Source: an uncultured Prevotellaceae bacterium
GTDB lineage: Bacteria; Bacteroidota; Bacteroidia; Bacteroidales; Muribaculaceae
Assembly (NCBI GenBank): GCA_937904375.1
Contig: CALDIG010000188.1
Span: 1 to 19,717 of the forward strand
DNA: 19,717 bases
Direction of reading: 5' to 3'
In this document: one piece after another, positions 15,089-19,717 of the stretch
Position numbering within the stretch: the first letter of the stretch is position 1
How the letters are laid out: each line of letters begins with the position of its first letter
Made by a program: the position numbers and the translations under genes
The notes under the pieces: generated by a model
Seen by the model: the letters and a program-made list of their open reading frames with translations, nothing else
Database searches by the model: none
What the model was told of the DNA's origin: nothing

Positions 15089-15125
15089 AAAGTCCCTGCA
15101 ATACTTCTTCTATTGCAGGGACTTT
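15089..15125 (-). terminator. Hairpin terminator of rpsO
   Basis: A perfect 15-bp inverted repeat, AAAGTCCCTGCAATA (15089-15103) and its complement (15111-15125), with a 7-nt loop CTTCTTC. It sits 31 nt after the rpsO stop codon. Read in the rpsO direction the stem ends in ACTTTTGTTTAAT, a moderate U-tract, so intrinsic termination is likely. Confidence 0.8.
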
Positions 15126-15156
15126 CCACCTAAGACTTTTGGGTGCTGATAAGTTA

Positions 15157-15432
15157 TTACTTGCGAATGCCAAGCTCCTTCTTGGCAATGATTGCGCGGT
15201 AGCGGTTGATGTCGGTGCGGATGAGATAATCCAACAGGCGACGACGCTTACCAACAAGCATCTTAAGAGCACGTTGAGTCCTATGATCCTTCTTGTTGAC
15301 CTTCAAATGCTCGGTCAAGTGGGCAATACGGTATGAGAATAATGCTATCTGCGCTTCGGGTGAGCCAGTATCAGTATTGCTTTTGCCGTAGGTGCCAAAG
15401 ATCTCTTTTTTCTTCTCTTGATCTAAGTACAT
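15157..15432 (-). CDS. rpsO: 30S ribosomal protein S15
   Basis: Primary 16S rRNA-binding protein of the small-subunit platform. The 91 residues are close to the usual length. The helical pattern and conserved blocks are intact: DTGSPEAQIALFSYRIAHLTEHL, KDHRTQRALKMLVGKRRRLLDYL and YRAIIAKKELGIRK. It stands alone, with a promoter upstream and a strong hairpin downstream, so it appears to be monocistronic. In several bacteria S15 represses its own translation; the leader here is only about 30 nt and I could not see a recognisable S15-binding fold. Confidence 0.98.
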   Translation of the reverse strand: MYLDQEKKKEIFGTYGKSNTDTGSPEAQIALFSYRIAHLTEHLKVNKKDHRTQRALKMLVGKRRRLLDYLIRTDINRYRAIIAKKELGIRK

Positions 15433-15468
15433 TGTGTTAATTTTTTAAATTTGCGCAAAATTGCGGGG

Positions 15469-15499
15469 CAAAGGTACAACAATTTTCTTAATGCGCAAT
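15469..15499 (-). promoter_or_regulatory. Promoter of rpsO
   Basis: On the minus strand ATTG (15499-15496), 19 bp and TACCTTTG (15476-15469) followed by C, a perfect -7 element with a one-mismatch -33 element. A start near 15462 gives a short leader. The 10-bp palindrome TTTGCGCAAA (15450-15459) lies in the early transcribed region. Confidence 0.65.
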
Positions 15500-15600
15500 G
15501 CTTTGAGTGAAATTTTATTCAAAAAAAGATTTTTGAGCTCGATTTTTTTGTAAAAAACATTAAAATGATTTTAAGAATTAATAAATTTCATGTAAAAGTC

Positions 15601-15631
15601 TTTGAAATGAGAAGAAAAAATTGTATCTTTG
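15601..15631 (+). promoter_or_regulatory. Promoter of the SPFH gene
   Basis: TTTG (15601-15604), 19 bp and TATCTTTG (15624-15631) match the Bacteroidota consensus in full. The predicted start is near 15638, about 65 nt before the gene. The rest of the 15433-15703 divergent gap is AT-rich with no other recognisable element. Confidence 0.65.
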
Positions 15632-15703
15632 TTACACTAAAAAAGAGATAGTTATTGTTTGATTTTTAGCAGTTGTGCCCGACACGAATTAGGGTATTTA
15701 TGA

Positions 15704-16774
15704 ATGAGTAATTATCGATTTGTGACTGTGAGCCCTTCAGATTATGCCATCGTCTTCAAGAAAGGCGAAATTGTAAAAGAGGGGCGTGGCTTCCGATTTT
15801 TTTGCACTCCTCGCATTCAGTATGTGATCATCCCGGGTAACGTGAAAAACATTACCTTTGTTGCCGACCAGATTAGCCGTGAGAACCAAGGTGTGGAGGT
15901 CAGCGGCTTTGCCATCTGGAAGGTTGGCGAGCCCAAAAAGATTTATCAACACTTCGACTTCATGCAGGATGAAGATACCCTAGAACAGGTGAGCGTCTTT
16001 CTGCAGGATGTTGTTGAGAGTGCCATCCGCCACATGGTCGCCAACATGACCATTGAGGAGGTGTTGCGCAAGCGAGGCACAATCATCCAGCAGCTGAAGC
16101 AGGAGTTGGGATACATCTGCGAGCAATGGGGCATCGTGGTAGAAACAATCGAGATAAAGAATGTGAGAATCTTGTCGAAGACGCTGTTCGACAACATGCA
16201 GGCGCAGTTCCGCAACTCGGTGAGGTTGGAGGCGGAGCGAAACACTATCGAGACAGAGAAAGAGATAGAGGAGCAGAAGATACGAGTGAGCGACCAGACA
16301 AAAATTATCAAGCAGCAGAGCGAGCTTGCCGACCGCGAGAGAAAAAAACAGCTTCAACTCTTGGAAATCAACGACAAGACAGAGGTTGAGAAACATCGTC
16401 GCGAGCAAGACCATGCCATCAAGAAAGAAGAGATGGCTCAGAAATGGGAGCTATTTAAGGATGAAGAAGATTTCAAGCGCCAGCAGATGCTCGAGCAGCG
16501 CCAGACCATAGTCGAGGAAGACAAGACACAAGCCTTGCAGGCCGAGCTGGAACTGAAGAAGAAGGAGCTGGAGGTGGAACTTCAGAAGCATGACATCGCC
16601 ATCCAGCAGCTGCTGGTGGAGCTGGAGAACCTCAAGAAAGACCCTCGCGTGATTATGGCCGAGAACCTTCCGGGCATGTTGCAGAACCTCAAGATTGAGC
16701 GTCTCGACCTAGGCGGCACCACATTAGACACACTGATTGAAGGCATTAAACAAGTGCTTGAAAACAAAAAGTAA
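15704..16774 (+). CDS. SPFH (band 7)/flotillin-like protein with long coiled coil, no membrane anchor
   Basis: A 356-residue protein with an SPFH domain at about residues 4-160 (EIVKEGRGFRFFCTP, NITFVADQ, REDNQG-like RENQGVEVSGFAIWKV, VESAIRHMVANMTIEEVLRKR, WGIVVETIEIKNVRI). A heptad-rich charged coiled coil spans about 165-312. The C-terminal segment NLPGMLQNLKIERLDLGGTTLDTLIEGIKQVL resembles flotillin tails. Unlike most bacterial SPFH proteins it has no N-terminal transmembrane helix or signal, so it should be cytosolic or peripherally membrane-attached. SPFH proteins form large rings or cages that organise membrane proteins and proteases. The specific role here is unknown. It is transcribed alone and divergent from rpsO. 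Confidence 0.85.
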   Translation: MSNYRFVTVSPSDYAIVFKKGEIVKEGRGFRFFCTPRIQYVIIPGNVKNITFVADQISRENQGVEVSGFAIWKVGEPKKIYQHFDFMQDEDTLEQVSVFLQDVVESAIRHMVANMTIEEVLRKRGTIIQQLKQELGYICEQWGIVVETIEIKNVRILSKTLFDNMQAQFRNSVRLEAERNTIETEKEIEEQKIRVSDQTKIIKQQSELADRERKKQLQLLEINDKTEVEKHRREQDHAIKKEEMAQKWELFKDEEDFKRQQMLEQRQTIVEEDKTQALQAELELKKKELEVELQKHDIAIQQLLVELENLKKDPRVIMAENLPGMLQNLKIERLDLGGTTLDTLIEGIKQVLENKK

Positions 16775-16828
16775 TTAACTGAGTCCACTTTAAAAAACGC
16801 CACTTTTTAAAGTGGACTCAGTAATTAA
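16772..16828 (+). terminator. Long perfect hairpin after the SPFH gene, with flanking TAATTAA copies
   Basis: A 19-bp perfect inverted repeat, ACTGAGTCCACTTTAAAAA (16778-16796) and its complement (16804-16822), with a 7-nt loop. TAATTAA stands at both ends (16772-16778 and 16822-16828), and the left copy contains the stop codon. No U-tract follows, so it may be a factor-dependent or processing signal, or a remnant of a small mobile element, rather than a classical terminator. Confidence 0.55.
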
Positions 16829-17095
16829 TAACCCAATATATTTTATCGCCAACCTTAATGTGAGGGGGATGCTTGCTGCGTCTCCCTTATTCTTCAGTGA
16901 AAACATTAATATAATTAAAAAATAAGATAAATTTTTATTTTAAATGCTTTTGTATTCAATTAAAAGCATTATCTTTGCAAAAAGTTTACTAGGTAATAAA
17001 AGAAACTACTATAAAAAATTATCGACGCGACCGAGAGGTCACGAAATTTACTAGATTATAAATTACTAACCATTATTTTTGACTTAATCTCAGCT
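16829..17095 (+). promoter_or_regulatory. Promoter and leader of the pseudouridine synthase gene
   Basis: TATCTTTGC (16970-16978) is a full -7 match; TTTG at 16949-16952 lies 17 bp before it, shorter than usual. A perfect 9-bp inverted repeat, AATGCTTTT (16943-16951) and AAAAGCATT (16962-16970), spans both elements. The roughly 110-nt leader holds a small hairpin, GACC-GAGA-GGTC (17029-17040), with a GNRA-type loop, between two TTTACTAG copies (16985-16992, 17047-17054). Nothing else is seen in the first 110 bases after the hairpin of the preceding gene. Confidence 0.5.
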
Positions 17096-18454
17096 ATGGA
17101 TGAGAATTTAGAGAAAAAACCGAAGAGACCTCGCATTGGCGAGGCACGTCCTATGATGGACGAGAATGAAGTTAATGCTCCCCAGCAGGAGAATATCGAT
17201 TACAATCGTGAAACACATGCCGGTGAAAATACCGGCTCCGATCACCATGAAGGTGGTTATCAACAGCGTTCTTACAACCGTCCCCATCAGGGAGGCTATC
17301 AACAACGCAACTATCAAGGCGGCTATCAGCAGCGTGGCGGTTATCAGCAACGTGGCGGTTACCAGCAGCGCGGTGGCTATCAGCAGCGCGGTGGCTATCA
17401 GCAGCGCGATGGCTATCAGCAGCGTGGCGGTTATCAGCAATGCAATTACAACCGTCCACAGCAAGGTGAGGGTGAGCAGCAGGAAGGTAATAACAACTAC
17501 CAGCAACGCACCTATAACCGTCCCCAGGGCGGTTATCAACAGCGGGCCTACCAGCAACGTGGCAACTATCGCCAGCAAGGCGGTTATCAGCAACGTGGCG
17601 GCTATCAGCAGCGCGGTGGTTATGGCAACCAGCGTAACCAGCATGGAGGACGCAAGATGCAGGGACCGCGCCCGCAGATGCGTTTCACTCCTCGTCCTCA
17701 GCGCATTGAGTATGAGGAGCCAATGATTGATCCTAACACCACCATGCGCCTCAACAAGTTCATGGCCAATGCTGGCATCTGCTCGCGTCGTGAGGCTGAT
17801 GAACTGATCCAGAAGGGCGTTATCAAGGTGAATGGCGAGGTGGTTGACCAGCTCGGTATCAAAATCACTCCTAAAGACATCGTGGAATATAACGATCAGG
17901 TTGTAGAGGCTGAGAAGAAGTGCTATGTGCTTCTCAACAAGCCTAAAGACTGTGTCACCACTAGCGATGACCCCAACGGTCGCAAGACCGTGATGGACTA
18001 TGTGAAGGGTGCCTGCGATGAGCGTATCTACCCCGTGGGGCGTCTCGACCGTAACACTACCGGTGTGCTGCTGCTCACCAACGATGGCGACTTGGCATCG
18101 AAGCTCACACATCCGCAATATGTCAAGAAGAAGATATATCAAGTGTGGGTTGATAAACCCATCAGCGAGGACGACATGCAGCACATTGCCGACGGCGTGG
18201 AGCTTGACGACGGTCCCATCCATGCCGACGCAGTGAGCTATGTGAGCCCTACCGACCGCAAGCAGGCAGGCATCGAGATTCACTCTGGCCGCAACCGTGT
18301 GGTTCGCCGCATCTTTGAGGCACTGGGATATCACGTTGTGAAGCTCGACCGCGTGTATTTCGCCGGATTGACCAAGAAGAATCTTGCCCGCGGCAAGTGG
18401 CGCTACCTCACGCAGGAAGAGGTTAACTTCTTGAAACAAAACTCGTTTGAGTGA
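17096..18454 (+). CDS. rluB: RsuA/RluB-family pseudouridine synthase with Gly-Tyr-Gln-Arg repeat N-terminus
   Basis: Isomerises uridine to pseudouridine in ribosomal RNA, probably 23S if it is the RluB type. The 452 residues are long for the family because of an N-terminal tail of about 210 residues. An acidic/basic start (1-50) is followed by about a dozen or more YQQR repeats, mostly GGYQQR (53-176), then a basic stretch (180-205). The S4 RNA-binding domain (about 217-270: MRLNKFMANAGICSRREADELI) precedes the catalytic domain (about 276-445). This has GRLDRNTTG (315-323) with catalytic Asp318, LLLTNDGDLA, and the conserved HSGRNRVVRRIFEALGYHVVKLDRV. The choice of RluB over RsuA or RluE/F is tentative. 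asnS follows; as I recall the pairing is usual in Bacteroidales. The tail probably binds RNA and may promote self-association (inference). Confidence 0.9.
   Translation: MDENLEKKPKRPRIGEARPMMDENEVNAPQQENIDYNRETHAGENTGSDHHEGGYQQRSYNRPHQGGYQQRNYQGGYQQRGGYQQRGGYQQRGGYQQRGGYQQRDGYQQRGGYQQCNYNRPQQGEGEQQEGNNNYQQRTYNRPQGGYQQRAYQQRGNYRQQGGYQQRGGYQQRGGYGNQRNQHGGRKMQGPRPQMRFTPRPQRIEYEEPMIDPNTTMRLNKFMANAGICSRREADELIQKGVIKVNGEVVDQLGIKITPKDIVEYNDQVVEAEKKCYVLLNKPKDCVTTSDDPNGRKTVMDYVKGACDERIYPVGRLDRNTTGVLLLTNDGDLASKLTHPQYVKKKIYQVWVDKPISEDDMQHIADGVELDDGPIHADAVSYVSPTDRKQAGIEIHSGRNRVVRRIFEALGYHVVKLDRVYFAGLTKKNLARGKWRYLTQEEVNFLKQNSFE
17252..17619 (+). repeat. In-frame 18-bp coding minisatellite (GGYQQR) in the pseudouridine synthase gene
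   Basis: Units of about 18 bp coding for Gly-Gly-Tyr-Gln-Gln-Arg. The densest block, at about 17318-17440, has seven consecutive six-residue units (one with Asp for Gly, the last with Cys for Arg), and near-identical copies lie at about 17579-17614. Other copies are spaced by Asn-Tyr-Asn-Arg-Pro segments. Unit changes keep the frame. Confidence 0.85.
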
Positions 18455-18459
18455 AAGAT

Positions 18460-18487
18460 AATAAACTCTAAACAATAAACTTTAACC
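18460..18487 (+). repeat. Two 14-bp units after the pseudouridine synthase stop
   Basis: AATAAACTCTAAAC (18460-18473) and AATAAACTTTAACC (18474-18487) abut and agree at 12 of 14 positions. They lie between the stop codon and the hairpin ahead of asnS. Confidence 0.65.
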
Positions 18488-18519
18488 TTCAACTTGCGGC
18501 TTTTTTGCCGCAAGTTGAA
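18488..18519 (+). promoter_or_regulatory. Hairpin with hexa-T loop just before asnS
   Basis: A perfect 13-bp stem, TTCAACTTGCGGC (18488-18500) and its complement (18507-18519), closes a TTTTTT loop and ends 9 nt before the asnS start codon. It may be a terminator of the upstream gene, or a structure that limits asnS translation. No promoter motif lies between it and asnS. Confidence 0.55.
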
Positions 18520-18528
18520 TTAAAAATT

Positions 18529-19717
18529 ATGGCAATAAAACGAACAAAAATTGTTGATGCCTTCAGCGGAGAGCTTGAAGGTCAGCAAGTGTGTGTGAAA
18601 GGTTGGGTGAGAACCCGTCGTGGTAACAAACATGTGCAGTTTATCGCTCTTAACGATGGCTCCACTATCAACAACCTTCAAATCGTTGTAAATCTTGAGC
18701 AATTTACTGAGGAGCAACTCAAGCCCATTACCACTGGAGCAAGCCTGTGCGTGATAGGAAAACTTGTCGCTTCGATGGGCAAGGGTCAGAGCTATGAGGT
18801 TCAGGCCGAGGAGATTGAGGTGTATGGCACTGCTCCCGCCGAGGATTATCCCTTGCAGAAGAAAGGTCACACCCTGGAGTTCCTGCGCGAGATAGGTCAT
18901 CTGCGTATGCGCACCAACACCTTCGGTGCCATTTTCCGCATCCGTCACCATTTGGCATTTGCCATCCACAAGTTCTTCAATGACAAGGGTTTCTTCTATC
19001 TGCACACTCCGCTCATCACCTCGAGCGATGCCGAGGGAGCAGGCGAGATGTTCCAGGTAACTACTCTTGATGTCAATGACATGCCTCGCACCGAGGACGG
19101 CAAGATTGACTACAGCAAGGATTTCTTTGGCAAGATGACAAGCCTCACCGTGAGCGGTCAGCTCGAGGGCGAGCTTGGCGCCACTTCATTGGGCGCTATC
19201 TACACCTTCGGACCCACCTTCCGCGCCGAGAACAGCAACACCCCCCGCCACTTGGCGGAGTTCTGGATGATAGAACCCGAGATGGCTTTCTACGACATCA
19301 ACGACAACATGGATCTTGCCGAGGAGTTTATCAAGTATTGCGTGAAGTATGCTCTTGACCATTGCAAGGACGATATCGAGTTCCTGAACAAGATGTATGA
19401 CAACACTCTTATCGAGCGCCTGAACGGTGTGCTCAAGGATGACTTCGTGCGCCTCACCTATACCGAGGGCATCAAGATTCTCGAGGAGAGCGGCAAGAAG
19501 TTTGAGTTCCCCGTGAAGTGGGGCGTTGACCTTCAGAGTGAGCATGAGCGCTACCTCGTGGAGGAGCACTTCAAGCGTCCAGTAATCCTCACCGACTATC
19601 CCAAGGCTATCAAGGCGTTCTATATGAAGCAGAACGACGACGGCAAGACGGTGCGCGCTATGGATGTGCTGTTCCCGCAGATTGGCGAGATTATCGGTGG
19701 ATCTGTGCGTGAGGAGA
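18529..19717 (+). CDS. asnS: Asparaginyl-tRNA synthetase, 3' end cut off
   Basis: Class IIb aminoacyl-tRNA synthetase that charges tRNA-Asn with asparagine. It has 396 codons in the window; full-length homologues are about 465 residues. The N-terminal OB-fold anticodon-binding domain covers about residues 15-105 (VCVKGWVRTRRGNKHVQFIALNDGS, LQIVV). The catalytic domain begins with motif 1 around FFNDKGFFYLHTPLITSSDAEGAGEMF, then TVSGQLEGELGATSLGAIYTFGPTFRAENSNTPRHLAEFWMIEPEMAF, which contains motif 2. Motif 3, with its conserved Arg, lies beyond the window edge. It follows the pseudouridine synthase by 74 nt holding a 14-bp duplication and a hairpin, and may depend on read-through. Confidence 0.97.
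   Translation, partial: MAIKRTKIVDAFSGELEGQQVCVKGWVRTRRGNKHVQFIALNDGSTINNLQIVVNLEQFTEEQLKPITTGASLCVIGKLVASMGKGQSYEVQAEEIEVYGTAPAEDYPLQKKGHTLEFLREIGHLRMRTNTFGAIFRIRHHLAFAIHKFFNDKGFFYLHTPLITSSDAEGAGEMFQVTTLDVNDMPRTEDGKIDYSKDFFGKMTSLTVSGQLEGELGATSLGAIYTFGPTFRAENSNTPRHLAEFWMIEPEMAFYDINDNMDLAEEFIKYCVKYALDHCKDDIEFLNKMYDNTLIERLNGVLKDDFVRLTYTEGIKILEESGKKFEFPVKWGVDLQSEHERYLVEEHFKRPVILTDYPKAIKAFYMKQNDDGKTVRAMDVLFPQIGEIIGGSVREE

Noticed and set aside
17108..18475. A 455-codon open frame antisense to the whole pseudouridine synthase gene
   Set aside because: Its protein is a monotonous Ala/Leu/Ile/Thr product of the complementary repeats and codon bias, while the plus strand carries an unmistakable S4 and pseudouridine synthase domain with its own promoter.

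Overview
The window reads as a chromosomal stretch from a member of the Bacteroidales (Bacteroidota), possibly a Muribaculaceae- or Bacteroides-like gut organism; the family is an inference. Three things support this. Seven gaps contain matches to the Bacteroidota promoter (TTTG, about 19-21 bp, then TAnnTTTG). Start codons lack good Shine-Dalgarno sequences and sit in AT-rich leaders. The gene sets dxs-trkA-trkH, ftsK-lolA-trxB and rluB-asnS, as I recall them, are typical of this group. Nearly all of it is housekeeping genome, with a few accessory genes.

Layout. Bases 1-1660 (minus strand) hold two adjacent DRGH-type non-specific nucleases, the second cut off by the window edge. Bases 1991-7120 (plus strand) look like one transcription unit: a 58-residue two-helix membrane protein, dxs (isoprenoid precursor synthesis), trkA and trkH (K+ uptake). 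Next come ftsK (chromosome translocation at division), a LolA-like periplasmic lipoprotein carrier, two small DUF3791-type proteins, trxB and a YqaA/DedA membrane protein. From 12729 there is an AAA-ATPase/PD-(D/E)XK fusion of the type abundant in Bacteroidales. On the minus strand follow a secreted YiiX-like permuted-papain hydrolase and rpsO with a strong hairpin after it. Divergent from rpsO is an SPFH/coiled-coil protein without a membrane anchor. The window ends with a large RsuA/RluB-type pseudouridine synthase carrying a Gly-Gly-Tyr-Gln-Gln-Arg repeat tail, and asnS, cut off at the right edge.

The most unusual material lies between the genes. Many gaps carry short degenerate tandem arrays with units of 7, 8, 9, 14 or 15 bp. 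Several of them end just before a start codon, and two sequence families recur at different loci. The trkA-trkH gap consists almost wholly of three abutting arrays (7-, 9- and 14-bp units). Other structures include a 19-bp perfect hairpin with flanking TAATTAA copies after the SPFH gene, a hexa-T-loop hairpin 9 nt before asnS, and inverted repeats overlapping the dxs and rluB promoters. I saw no tRNA, rRNA, CRISPR array, transposase or prophage gene. No single striking new system is evident; the intergenic repeat arrays and the low-complexity tail of the pseudouridine synthase most deserve a second look.
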